From Micromonospora sp. WMMD980 (GTDB lineage: Bacteria; Actinomycetota; Actinomycetes; Mycobacteriales; Micromonosporaceae), in contig NZ_JARUBE010000003.1 in assembly GCF_029626035.1 (NCBI RefSeq), positions 2,480,001 through 2,544,000 on the forward strand: DNA of 64,000 nucleotides, in the 5' to 3' direction. The number at the start of each line of letters is the position of its first letter. Within the stretch, counting starts at the first letter, position 1. Shown in pieces: positions 31,127 through 39,099 of the stretch. The translations under genes were made by a program, and so were the position numbers. Under the pieces are notes generated by a model. The model had not been told where the DNA came from. It searched no databases and saw only the letters and a program-made list of their open reading frames with translations.

Positions 31127-32019
31127 CCGCCCTGGCGCTCACCGTGGCCGGCGCGGTGCTCATCGGCGTGAGCCTCGGCCTGCTCGGCGGCGGCGGGTCC
31201 ATCCTGGCCGTGCCGCTGCTGGTCTACGTCGCCGGCCTGCCCGCCAAGGAGGCCATCGCCACCTCGCTGCTCGTCGTCGGCGCCACCAGCGCCGTCGGCG
31301 TGCTGCCGCACGCCCGCGCCCATCGGGTGCGTTGGCGCACCGGGCTGATCTTCGGTCTGGCCGGCATGACCGGCGCGTACGCCGGGGGCAGGCTGGCCGA
31401 GTTCGTCCCGGCGAGCGTCCTGCTCACCGCGTTCGCCCTGATGATGCTCGCCACCGCGGTCGCGATGATCCGCGGCCGGCGCCCGGTCGAGGGCCGTCCG
31501 ACGCCGCACGAGCTGCCGGTGCCCCGGGTGATCCTGGACGGCGTGGTCGTCGGCCTGGTCACCGGGCTGGTCGGCGCCGGGGGCGGCTTCCTGGTCGTGC
31601 CCGCCCTGGCGCTGCTCGGCGGGCTGCCGATGCCGGTCGCGGTCGGCACCTCGCTGGTCGTCATCGCGATGAAGTCGCTCGCCGGCCTGGCCGGCTACCT
31701 GTCCAGCGTGCAGATCGACTGGCGGCTCGCGGGCGCCGTCACCGCCGCCGCGATCGTCGGCAGCCTGATCGGGGGGCGACTCGCCAGCCGCGTCCCGGAG
31801 GACGTGCTGCGCCGGGCGTTCGGCTGGTTCGTCGTGGTGATGGGCGTGTTCGTCCTGGCCCGGCAACTGCCGCCGATCGCGGGACTCGCGCTGGCCATTC
31901 TTGCCGCAGCCGGTACGGTCACGGTGGCGGTGTGGGGCCGCCGAAGGAGGGGACACAGTGGACAGCAGCGCCTGGGACGACCGGTACGCCAACGCATCCG
32001 GACTGGTGTGGAGCGCTGA
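31123..32019 (+). CDS. TauE/SafE-family sulfite/thiosulfate exporter
   Basis: The 298 aa protein has about eight membrane segments in two repeats with the glycine-rich signatures GLLGGGGSILAVPLLVY and GLVGAGGGFLVVPALALL. The family exports sulfite, sulfoacetate or related anions, a fitting last step after persulfide oxidation. The GTG overlaps the rhodanese stop as GTGA. Its C-terminal tail is basic and hydrophilic and its last 62 bases overlap the next gene, so the annotated end may reflect a lost upstream stop. Confidence 0.9.
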   Translation: MTALALTVAGAVLIGVSLGLLGGGGSILAVPLLVYVAGLPAKEAIATSLLVVGATSAVGVLPHARAHRVRWRTGLIFGLAGMTGAYAGGRLAEFVPASVLLTAFALMMLATAVAMIRGRRPVEGRPTPHELPVPRVILDGVVVGLVTGLVGAGGGFLVVPALALLGGLPMPVAVGTSLVVIAMKSLAGLAGYLSSVQIDWRLAGAVTAAAIVGSLIGGRLASRVPEDVLRRAFGWFVVVMGVFVLARQLPPIAGLALAILAAAGTVTVAVWGRRRRGHSGQQRLGRPVRQRIRTGVER

Positions 32020-32566
32020 GCCCAACCGGTTCGTGGTCGAGTCGGTCGCCGGGCTGAGTCCCGGCTCGGCGTTGGACATCGCCGCCGGCGAGGGGCGCAA
32101 CGCGGTCTGGCTGGCCGGTCAGGGCTGGCGGGTCAACGCGGTGGACTTCTCGACCGTCGCCATCGAACGGGGACGGGAGCTGGCCGCCGCGCGGGGTGTC
32201 TCGGTCGACTGGCGGGTCGCCGACGTGACCGCGTACCGGCCGGTGCCGGGCAGCTACGACCTCGTGCTGATCAGCTACCTGCACCTGCCGGCCGGCGACT
32301 TCGCCGGGGTGCTCGCCGCGGCGAAGTCGGCACTGCGCCCCGGCGCCACGCTCGTGGTGGTCGGTCACGACCTGGCGAACCTCTCCGGTGGCACCGGCGG
32401 CCCGCAGGACGCCGCCGTACTGCTCACCCCGGAGGCGGTGGTCGACGGGCTGGCCGGGCTGCGCGTCCGGCGCGCCGAGACGGCCCGCCGCCCGGTGCCG
32501 ACCAGCGACGGCGGCACGGTCGACGCGCTGGACACCGTGGTGGTGGCCACCCGCCCCGCCGACTGA
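31958..32566 (+). CDS. Class I SAM-dependent methyltransferase (TehB-like)
   Basis: The 202 aa protein begins VDSSAWDDRYA and has ALDIAAGEGRNAVWLA as motif I, VNAVDFSTVAI as motif II and YDLVLISYLHL as motif III, resembling the tellurite-resistance/thiol methyltransferase group. GTG 31958 is preceded by GAAGGAGGGG. It lies inside the end of the exporter gene in another frame (62-nt overlap), so it is probably part of the sulfur operon. Methylation of a thiol or other soft nucleophile would fit, but this is inference. Confidence 0.85.
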   Translation: MDSSAWDDRYANASGLVWSAEPNRFVVESVAGLSPGSALDIAAGEGRNAVWLAGQGWRVNAVDFSTVAIERGRELAAARGVSVDWRVADVTAYRPVPGSYDLVLISYLHLPAGDFAGVLAAAKSALRPGATLVVVGHDLANLSGGTGGPQDAAVLLTPEAVVDGLAGLRVRRAETARRPVPTSDGGTVDALDTVVVATRPAD

Positions 32567-32648
32567 GCGCGCCGGCCGGGGCGTTCGCCGGGCCGGGAGC
32601 CGAGCCGGCCGGTAGCATCCGGTGACGGATCGGCGGAGAGGACACCTG

Positions 32649-33359
32649 GTGGGCGTGCGTTTCGAGGAGTTGGCCTGGCGCGAGACCCCGATCGGGGAGA
32701 TCAGCCTGCGCCGGCGCCACGACCCGGCGTTGGCCGCCGACGTCTACGAGGTGAAGCTCGACGACGAGTACCTCATGTCCAGCGCCTTCCCGGTCGCGGA
32801 GATCGAGCTGGCCCGGCTCGGGCTGGCCCCGCTCACCGGGGAGACGCTGGACGTGGTGGTGGGCGGCCTCGGGCTCGGCTACACCGCGCGCACCGCGCTG
32901 GAGGACGCCCGGGTGCGGTCGCTGCTGGTGGTCGAGGCGATCGAGGACGTCATCGACTGGCACCGCCGGGACCTGCTGCCGTTCGCCGCCGGCCTGGCCG
33001 CCGACCCGCGCACCCGGTTCGTCCGGGCGGACTTCTTCGCCGCGGTCGCCGACGGCGGGTTCGACCCGGACGAGCCCGGGCGGCGGTTCCACGGGGTGCT
33101 GCTCGACGTGGACCACTCCCCCCGCCACGTGCTGCACCCGAGCCACGCCCCGTTCTACACGGTCGACGGGCTGCGCCGGCTGGCCGCCCTGCTGCACCCG
33201 GACGGGGTGTTCGCGCTCTGGTCGAACGACCCGCCCGACCCGGCGTTCCAGCGCACGCTGACCGAGGTGTTCCCGACCTCGGTGGCGCACGTCGTCCGGT
33301 TCCCCAACCCGTTGCAGGGCCGGGAGGCGGCGAACACCGTCTACGTGGCCCGGCGCTGA
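32649..33359 (+). CDS. Spermidine synthase-like methyltransferase-fold protein
   Basis: The 236 aa protein has DVVVGGLGLGYTARTAL in place of motif I, LLVVEAIEDVIDWHR for motif II and GVLLDVDHSP, the layout of spermidine-synthase-like proteins found widely in actinobacteria. Key polyamine-site residues cannot be confirmed by eye. GTG 32649 has GGAGAGG upstream. An earlier GTG at 32622 is only three bases from a TAGCAT hexamer, so it is less likely. Its role is unknown. Confidence 0.8.
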   Translation: MGVRFEELAWRETPIGEISLRRRHDPALAADVYEVKLDDEYLMSSAFPVAEIELARLGLAPLTGETLDVVVGGLGLGYTARTALEDARVRSLLVVEAIEDVIDWHRRDLLPFAAGLAADPRTRFVRADFFAAVADGGFDPDEPGRRFHGVLLDVDHSPRHVLHPSHAPFYTVDGLRRLAALLHPDGVFALWSNDPPDPAFQRTLTEVFPTSVAHVVRFPNPLQGREAANTVYVARR

Positions 33360-33431
33360 CGTCCCACCGGCGGCATGGTCGCCGGCGGCGCGGGAAAGCG
33401 CGCGACCACCGCAGGAGACGGGAGGCACGAC

Positions 33432-33611
33432 ATGCGCGCGTTGCTCTGGGTGGTCGGCGTCGTCGCCGGCGTGCTCATCCTGCTCGGGCTGCTGCTGGAG
33501 GCGGTCCGCTGGCTCATCATCATCGGCGTGATAGCGCTGGCCGCGGTCGTCGTCTTCGCGATCGTGAAGACCCGACGGGTGGCGCACCGCCATTCGGCGA
33601 CACACCGCTGA
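33432..33611 (+). CDS. Small membrane protein
   Basis: The 59 aa protein has two adjoining hydrophobic segments (about 4-24 and 28-46: VVGVVAGVLILLGLLLEA and LIIIGVIALAAVVVFAI) and a basic tail KTRRVAHRH. ATG 33432 follows GGGAGG with good spacing. It resembles the many short unassigned actinobacterial membrane proteins. No function is assigned. Confidence 0.7.
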   Translation: MRALLWVVGVVAGVLILLGLLLEAVRWLIIIGVIALAAVVVFAIVKTRRVAHRHSATHR

Positions 33612-33621
33612 TGTGACCAAC

Positions 33622-33651
33622 CCGGTAACCTACGCAAGCGTAGGTTACCGG
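33622..33651. promoter_or_regulatory. Operator palindrome of the acyl-CoA synthetase gene
   Basis: Perfect 14-bp arms CCGGTAACCTACGC/GCGTAGGTTACCGG are separated by AA, and GTGACC/GGTCAC flank it symmetrically. A TAGGCT -10-like box follows near 33662. It most likely binds a TetR-family regulator of lipid metabolism. Confidence 0.8.
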
Positions 33652-33701
33652 CGGGTCACGTTAGGCTGGGGCCGTCATCCGCGCAGCGAGGAGAGACGGC
33701 G

Positions 33702-35375
33702 ATGGACGTGACCCACCCCTGGACCCGCAGCTACGCACCCGGGGTGCCGGCCGAGATCGCCGAGCCGGACGGGTCGCTCGTCGACCTGCTCACCGACGCG
33801 GCGGCCCGGTTCGGCCCCCGGGTGGCGCTCGACTTCTACGGCGCCACCACCACCTTCACCGAGCTGGCCGGCCAGGTGACGCGCGCCGCCGAGGCGCTGC
33901 GCCGGCTCGGCGTCTCGCCCGGCGACCGGGTGGCGCTGGTGCTGCCGAACTGTCCCCAGCACGTGGTCGCCTTCTACGCCGTGCTGCGCCTCGGTGCGGT
34001 GGTGGTCGAGCACAACCCGCTCTACACCGCCGACGAACTGGACCGGCAGCTCATCGACCACGGCGCCGAGGTGGCGGTCGTGTGGGACCGGATCGCGCCG
34101 CTGGTCGCGGGGCGCGGCGCCGTGCGTACCGTGGTCGCGGTCGACCTGAGCGCGGCGCTGCCCCGGCTCAAGCGGTGGGCCCTGCGGTTGCCGCTGCCGA
34201 AGGTCCGCGCCGCCCGCGCGGCCATGACCGGCCCCGCGCCCGGCGCCCTGAGCTGGTCGGACCTGGTCGCCGCCGCCGGCGGACTGCCGGCCGCGCACCC
34301 CGGCCCGGGCGTCGACGACATCGCGCTGCTGCAGTACACCGGCGGCACCACCGGGGTGCCGAAGGGCGCCGTGCTGACCCACCGCAACCTGCGGGCCAAC
34401 GCCGCGCAGGGCCGGGCCTGGGTGCCCGGTCTACGCGACGGCGCGGAGACCGTGTACGCGGTGCTGCCGCTGTTCCACGCCTACGGGCTGACGCTCTGCC
34501 TCACCTTCGCCGTGGGCATCGGCGCGACGCTGGTGCTGTTCCCGCGCTTCGACGCCGACCAGGTGCTCGACGCGGCCCGTCGCCGGCCGCCGACGTTCCT
34601 ACCGGCGGTGCCGCCGGTCTACGCGCGGCTGGCCACCGCCGCCCGCGAGCGCGGCGCCGACCTCACCTCGATCCGGTACGCCATCTCCGGCGCGATGGCC
34701 CTGCCCCCGGCCACCGTGGACCTGTGGGAAGAGGTGACCGGCGGGCTGCTCGTCGAGGGGTACGGGATGACCGAGACGTCCCCGATCACGCTCGGCAACC
34801 CGGTCGCGCCGACCCGCCGACCTGGCACGGTCGGGGTGCCGTTCCCGTCCACCGAGGTCCGTATCGTCGACCCGGAGGACCCGACCCGCGACCGTCCCGC
34901 CGGCGAGCCGGGCGAGCTGCTGGTGCGCGGCCCGCAGGTGTTCTCCGGCTACTGGAACCGGCCGGACGAGACCGCGCGGGTGCTGCTGCCCGACGGCTGG
35001 CTGCGCACCGGCGACATCGTCACCATGGATGCCGACGGCTTCGTGACCGTGGTCGACCGGATCAAGGAACTCATCATCACCGGCGGCTTCAACGTCTACC
35101 CGTCCGAGGTGGAGGAGGCGCTGCGCCGCATCCCCGGCGTGGTCGAGGCCGCCGCCGTGGGTGTGCCCACCGCCGACGGCGAGGAGGTCGTCGCGGCAGT
35201 AGTGCTCGACGTCGCGGTGGCCGGCACCCCGGAGGCGATCCGCACCGCGTGCCGGACCCACCTGGCCGGCTACAAGGTGCCGCGCCGGGTGGTGGTGGTC
35301 GACGATCTGCCCCGCTCCCAGATCGGCAAGATCCTCCGCCGCGAGGTCCGCGACCGGCTGCTCGCCGACGGCTGA
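33702..35375 (+). CDS. fadD: Long-chain fatty acid-CoA ligase
   Basis: The 557 aa protein is an ANL-superfamily acyl-CoA synthetase. It has the AMP-binding motif YTGGTTGVPKGA (about residue 212), EGYGMTETSP (about 355), WLRTGDIVTMD (about 430), DRIKELIITGGFNVYP and the C-terminal catalytic Lys in QIGKILRRE. The N terminus, WTRSYAPGVPAEI, is typical of long-chain enzymes. It activates fatty acids to CoA esters for beta-oxidation or lipid synthesis. A GAGGAGAG site precedes the ATG. A 30-bp palindrome overlaps the promoter, so it is likely repressed in the absence of fatty acyl ligand. Confidence 0.93.
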   Translation: MDVTHPWTRSYAPGVPAEIAEPDGSLVDLLTDAAARFGPRVALDFYGATTTFTELAGQVTRAAEALRRLGVSPGDRVALVLPNCPQHVVAFYAVLRLGAVVVEHNPLYTADELDRQLIDHGAEVAVVWDRIAPLVAGRGAVRTVVAVDLSAALPRLKRWALRLPLPKVRAARAAMTGPAPGALSWSDLVAAAGGLPAAHPGPGVDDIALLQYTGGTTGVPKGAVLTHRNLRANAAQGRAWVPGLRDGAETVYAVLPLFHAYGLTLCLTFAVGIGATLVLFPRFDADQVLDAARRRPPTFLPAVPPVYARLATAARERGADLTSIRYAISGAMALPPATVDLWEEVTGGLLVEGYGMTETSPITLGNPVAPTRRPGTVGVPFPSTEVRIVDPEDPTRDRPAGEPGELLVRGPQVFSGYWNRPDETARVLLPDGWLRTGDIVTMDADGFVTVVDRIKELIITGGFNVYPSEVEEALRRIPGVVEAAAVGVPTADGEEVVAAVVLDVAVAGTPEAIRTACRTHLAGYKVPRRVVVVDDLPRSQIGKILRREVRDRLLADG

Positions 35376-35383
35376 ACCGCCGG

Positions 35384-35854
35384 TCAGAGCCAGCCGTTGG
35401 CCCGGGCGGCGCGGGCCGCCTCGATCCGGTTGCGGGTGCCGGTCTTGCCGATCGCCGCCGACAGGTAGTTGCGGACCGTGCTCTCCGACAGGTGCAGGGC
35501 GGCCGCCACGTCGGCGACCGTCGCGCCGTCCATGGCGGCGGCGAGCACCTCGCGTTCCCGGTCGGTCAGCGGGTCCGGCCCGGCCGAGAGCGCGGCCACC
35601 GCCAGCGCCGGGTCGATCACCCGTTCGCCGGCCAGGACCCGGCGCACCGCCGCCGCCAACTCCTCCACCGGGCCGTCCTTGACCAGGAAGCCCCGGGCGC
35701 CGGCCGCCAGCGCCCGGTGCAGGTAACCGGGCCGGCCGAACGTGGTGAGGATGAGCACCCGGCAGGTCGGCACCTCGGTCCGCAGGGTGACGGCGGCGTC
35801 CAGCCCGGTGCCGTCGGGCATCTCGATGTCGAGCAGCGCCACGTCCGGGCGGTG
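35384..35854 (-). pseudogene. NarL/LuxR response regulator, N-terminally deleted
   Basis: The remaining 156 codons hold the phospho-acceptor Asp strand (VALLDIEMPDGTG), the LILTTFGRPGY and FLVKDG switch regions and a complete LuxR helix-turn-helix (LTDREREVLAAAMDGATVAD). The first 45-50 residues, with the acidic pocket and start codon, are missing. The coding sequence runs directly into the end of the histidine kinase gene at about 35848-35856, where CACCGCC could belong to either gene. A deletion of roughly 150-200 bp through microhomology explains this. Confidence 0.8.
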
Positions 35855-36948
35855 AGCCGCAGGCCGCCGTCGGGAGCCGGGGCGACGTCCAGCGTGCCCC
35901 GCTCCCGGCCCAGGCGCTCGGCGAGACCGCGCAGCCCGTTGCCGTGGCCGGGTCGACCGCCGACGCCGTCGTCGCGCACGGTCAACACCGCGCCGTCGGC
36001 GTCGGCACGCACGTCGATCTCGCACCGGATCGCCCGGCTGTGCCGCAACACGTTCGTGACCGCCTCCCGCAGCACCCAGCCGAACGTGTCGTCGGCCGCC
36101 GCGTCGAGCGGGTCGCCGTCGCGCCGTACCGTCACCGCGATCCCGGCGTCGGCCAGCGCGGCGCGGGCGTTGGCCAGTTCCCGGCCGAAGCTGTGGTCCC
36201 GGTAGCCGGTGACCGCCTCGCGCACCTCGGCCAGCGCGGTCCGGCCGATCCGCTCGATGTCCGCCGCCTCGGCCGCCGCCCGGTCCGGGTCCGCCGGCAC
36301 GAGCCGGCGCACCACCTCCGCCTTCACCACCACCAACGACAGCGTGTGCCCGAGCAGATCGTGCAGGTCGCGGGCGAACCGCAGCCGTTCCTGCCGCACC
36401 GCCGCGCGGGCCAGCTCCCGCTGGGTGCGGCGCAACTCGGCGACGAGCTGCGCCATCCGGCCGAACGCCAGCGTCATGGCCCCGGCCAGCATGGTGATCA
36501 GCGCCGTCTGCGCGGTCTCGGCGGCGGGCGCGCCCCGGGTCGCGCCGATCACCGCGACGGCGGCGACCGCGCCACCGACCCATCCGAAGCCCCACACCGG
36601 CCGGTCCACCGTCACCGCGCCCGCCGCCACGTACACCAACAGGATCAGCCAGCCGCCGGGGCCACCGGCGTACGCGGCGGCGAGAGCCACACCCAGCAAC
36701 GCGAACGCCACCAGCGCGAGGCGTCGCGGCAGCGGCGGGACCGGTAGCGACAGCACCGGCACGGCCACCATCGCCAGGTAGAGCACCGCGAACCCGATCA
36801 GCCCGACGGCCGCCGCCGCGGCGGGGCGCACCTCGCCGCCGGCGATCGTGGCGGCCGGTGGGACGAGCAGCCAGAACCACAGGGTGTGCGCCGCGACCAG
36901 CGCGATGCCCCGCCGCCGGGCGGCGGCGTCGACGTCGGTGCGGGCCAT
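35617..36948 (-). CDS. Sensor histidine kinase, HisKA_3 type, with fused aberrant tail
   Basis: The predicted 443 aa product has six hydrophobic segments (about 15-165), then the dimerisation helix with phospho-His in RFARDLHDLLGHTLS and an ATPase domain with VLREAVTNVLRHS (N box) and DDGVGG (G1). The normal protein should stop soon after GGLRLTA. Here it runs out of frame through the partner response regulator for about 80 residues, because of the deletion described for that gene. It follows an ABC exporter. TACCGT seven bases before ATG 36948 supports this start; GTG 36957 is the alternative. Confidence 0.85.
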   Translation of the reverse strand: MARTDVDAAARRRGIALVAAHTLWFWLLVPPAATIAGGEVRPAAAAAVGLIGFAVLYLAMVAVPVLSLPVPPLPRRLALVAFALLGVALAAAYAGGPGGWLILLVYVAAGAVTVDRPVWGFGWVGGAVAAVAVIGATRGAPAAETAQTALITMLAGAMTLAFGRMAQLVAELRRTQRELARAAVRQERLRFARDLHDLLGHTLSLVVVKAEVVRRLVPADPDRAAAEAADIERIGRTALAEVREAVTGYRDHSFGRELANARAALADAGIAVTVRRDGDPLDAAADDTFGWVLREAVTNVLRHSRAIRCEIDVRADADGAVLTVRDDGVGGRPGHGNGLRGLAERLGRERGTLDVAPAPDGGLRLTARTWRCSTSRCPTAPGWTPPSPCGPRCRPAGCSSSPRSAGPVTCTGRWRPAPGASWSRTARWRSWRRRCAGSWPANG

Positions 36949-36955
36949 GTCCGTC

Positions 36956-36961
36956 ACGGTA
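36956..36961 (-). promoter_or_regulatory. -10 box before the histidine kinase gene
   Basis: On the minus strand TACCGT lies 7 nt before ATG 36948, implying an internal leaderless promoter in the exporter operon. Confidence 0.45.
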
Positions 36962-36967
36962 CGGCGG

Positions 36968-37696
36968 TCAGCGGCGGGCGGTCGAGCGACGGTACGCGCC
37001 GGCCGCCGACACCGCGAACACGCCGGTCCAGGCGAGCAGCAGAACCAGTCCGGCCGGCGTCGGCGCCCGCCCGTCGACCGCGCGCCACCCCAGTTCGGCG
37101 AACCGGTAGGTGGGCAGCGCGTGGGCGAGGTGGCGCAGCGCGTCCGGGAAGTACGTCACCGGTACCAGCAGGCCGCCGAGCACCGACAGGGCGAGGAAGA
37201 CGAGGAACACCGCCGGCTGGGCGAGGTGCGGCGCCAGCGCGTACCCGATGGCGAGCCCGAGCAGCGCGAACGGCGCCGTACCGAGCCACAGCGCGACCAC
37301 CAGCGCGGCCCACCGCCCGGCGGAGAGTCCGACGTGGTGCTGGAGCACGCCGGTGACGCCGACCGCGACGACCGCCGGCACGCCGCTGAGCATGCCGGTC
37401 AGGGCCTTCGCCACCACCACCTGCCGAGGTGGCAACGGGGTGACCCGGAGCTGGCGCAGCCAGCCGGACGCGCGTTCCTGCGCGACCGAACCGGTCACCG
37501 TGAGCGCGCCGGCCACCGCGCCGTAGCCGGCCAGGCCGACCATGAGCGCGGTGGCCGCGTCGAGGCCCTCCAGCCGGTCACCGCCGGCCAGCGGGGAGAA
37601 GATCAAATAGGTCACCACCGGGCCCAGGACCGTGAACAGGGTCAGCCGCAGGTCCCGGACCAGCCGCCGCAACTCGAAGCGCAGGTAGGCACGCAC
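36968..37696 (-). CDS. ABC-2 type exporter permease
   Basis: The 242 aa protein has six membrane segments in the ABC-2 arrangement, starting with a basic MRAYLRFELRRLVRD helix, then LTLFTVLGPVVTYLIF, and ending near LVLLLAWTGVFAVSAAGAY. It pairs with the ATPase gene whose stop lies one base before this GTG. The two-component genes downstream suggest an antibiotic- or envelope-stress-responsive exporter, as in many actinobacterial and Firmicute systems. The substrate is unknown. Confidence 0.9.
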   Translation of the reverse strand: MRAYLRFELRRLVRDLRLTLFTVLGPVVTYLIFSPLAGGDRLEGLDAATALMVGLAGYGAVAGALTVTGSVAQERASGWLRQLRVTPLPPRQVVVAKALTGMLSGVPAVVAVGVTGVLQHHVGLSAGRWAALVVALWLGTAPFALLGLAIGYALAPHLAQPAVFLVFLALSVLGGLLVPVTYFPDALRHLAHALPTYRFAELGWRAVDGRAPTPAGLVLLLAWTGVFAVSAAGAYRRSTARR

Positions 37697-37697
37697 G

Positions 37698-38591
37698 TCA
37701 GTGTCCCGTCGTCGTCGAGGTGAGCGCGCGGAAGGCGGCCTCCAGGCCCGGACCGGCGACCTCCAGGCCACGGAAGCCCTGGCCGGACGCCAGCGCGAGC
37801 ACCGTCGCGTCGGCGTCCTCGGTGGTGAGCAGCACGCGGTCGCCGTGTACCCGCACCGACCGCACGGCGGGCAGCCGGTTGAGGCCGTCGACCGACCCGC
37901 CGGCCAGGTCGAAGGCGACCGTGCGAGCCCCGGCCAACGCGCGGACCTGCGCCGGTGTCCCGTCGGCCACCACCCGACCGGCGGCGAGCACCACGACCCG
38001 GTCGGCGTACTCGTCGGCCTCGGGCAGGTGGTGGGTGCTGAACAGCACGGTGCGGCCGTGGTCGGCGTAGCGCCGGATCGCCGTCCAGAACGCCCGCCGG
38101 CCCTCGACGTCCAGGGCGGCGGTCGGCTCGTCGAGGACCAGCAGGTCCGGCTGACCGGCCAGGGCGAACGCGAACCGGGCGCGTTGCGCCTCCCCGCCGG
38201 AGAGCCGGTCGACCCGGCGCGTGGCCAGATCGGTGAGCCCGGCCAGGCGCAGGATCCGGTCGGTGTCCAGCGGGTGGGGGTAGAGCGCGCGGGCCAGCTC
38301 GACCAGGTCGGTGACGGTGGCGCCGGGGACGAAGCCGGCACCCTGGAGCATCGCGCCGACCCGGCCGGCCCGGATCGCCCCGGCGGGCGTCCCGCCGAAC
38401 AGCGACACCGTCCCGGCGTCGGCCGGCGCGAGCCCCAGCAGGATCGAGATGGTGGTGGTTTTGCCGGCGCCGTTCGGTCCGAGCAGGGCAACCGTGCTCC
38501 CCCGCGCGATGCTCAGGTCGATCCCGTCGACCGCCCGGACCGGGCCGTAGTGCCGGGTCAGCCCGGCCAGTCGTACCGCGTCGTCGTCCAT
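37698..38591 (-). CDS. ABC exporter ATP-binding protein
   Basis: The 297 aa protein has Walker A GPNGAGKTT, the signature LSGGEAQR, Walker B LLVLDEPTAALD and the switch His in LFSTHH. The C-terminal 80 residues form the extension common in drug-export ATPases (DrrA type). It is the first gene of the exporter/two-component operon. TAGCCT six bases before ATG 38591 indicates a leaderless mRNA. Confidence 0.93.
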   Translation of the reverse strand: MDDDAVRLAGLTRHYGPVRAVDGIDLSIARGSTVALLGPNGAGKTTTISILLGLAPADAGTVSLFGGTPAGAIRAGRVGAMLQGAGFVPGATVTDLVELARALYPHPLDTDRILRLAGLTDLATRRVDRLSGGEAQRARFAFALAGQPDLLVLDEPTAALDVEGRRAFWTAIRRYADHGRTVLFSTHHLPEADEYADRVVVLAAGRVVADGTPAQVRALAGARTVAFDLAGGSVDGLNRLPAVRSVRVHGDRVLLTTEDADATVLALASGQGFRGLEVAGPGLEAAFRALTSTTTGH

Positions 38592-38597
38592 GTCCCG

Positions 38598-38603
38598 AGG
38601 CTA
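38598..38603 (-). promoter_or_regulatory. -10 box for a leaderless transcript (ABC exporter operon)
   Basis: TAGCCT on the minus strand lies 6 nt before ATG 38591, with no Shine-Dalgarno. Confidence 0.6.
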
Positions 38604-38800
38604 GGGAGGCCGCGGCGGCGCGGGCAGGGCCGGCGATACCCGGTCGGCCGGTACAAATGTCACCCGGCGAGGTGGGAGTCCACGGTCGTGGCAGGTCGAA
38701 CAGGGCGAACACCGCCGGGTCGACCACCCGTCCCGCACCGCCGCACCGCGCCGCCCGGTGAGCGGTTTGCCGGCATGGGACCACGGGTAGACGGGCGTCC

Positions 38801-39037
38801 ATGATGGATTCACGGGGAAAGGCGGTCGGGCGTTACCTTCTGCGGCTCGTCGGCGGGGTGTCGGTGATCTGTGGGCTGCTCATGGCGTTCGGCAGTCTCG
38901 CCGACGGTAACCTCGTCGGGATCGTCCTCAGCGTGGTGCTGATCGGCGGTGGGGTGTTCGCGCTCAAGCGTTCCGGTGGCCCACGGCGGGCGGAGGCTTC
39001 GACCTCCGCGCCGGTCCCGGGGCAGCCGGCGAACTGA
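38801..39037 (+). CDS. Small membrane protein
   Basis: The 78 aa protein has two hydrophobic segments (about 13-32, LLRLVGGVSVICGLLMAF, and 37-53, VGIVLSVVLIGGGVFAL) and a hydrophilic tail rich in Ser, Pro and Ala. Two adjacent ATG codons (38801, 38804) could start it. There is no clear Shine-Dalgarno. No family is recognised. Confidence 0.6.
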   Translation: MMDSRGKAVGRYLLRLVGGVSVICGLLMAFGSLADGNLVGIVLSVVLIGGGVFALKRSGGPRRAEASTSAPVPGQPAN

Positions 39038-39087
39038 TCCGGCGCCGACACCGGCCGCGTCTCGCGGCCGGTGTCGGCGCCTACGCC

Positions 39088-39093
39088 TAGGCT
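39088..39093 (+). promoter_or_regulatory. -10 box for a leaderless transcript (AlkZ-like gene)
   Basis: TAGGCT lies 6 nt before GTG 39100, with no Shine-Dalgarno. Confidence 0.6.
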
Positions 39094-39099
39094 GGGGCG

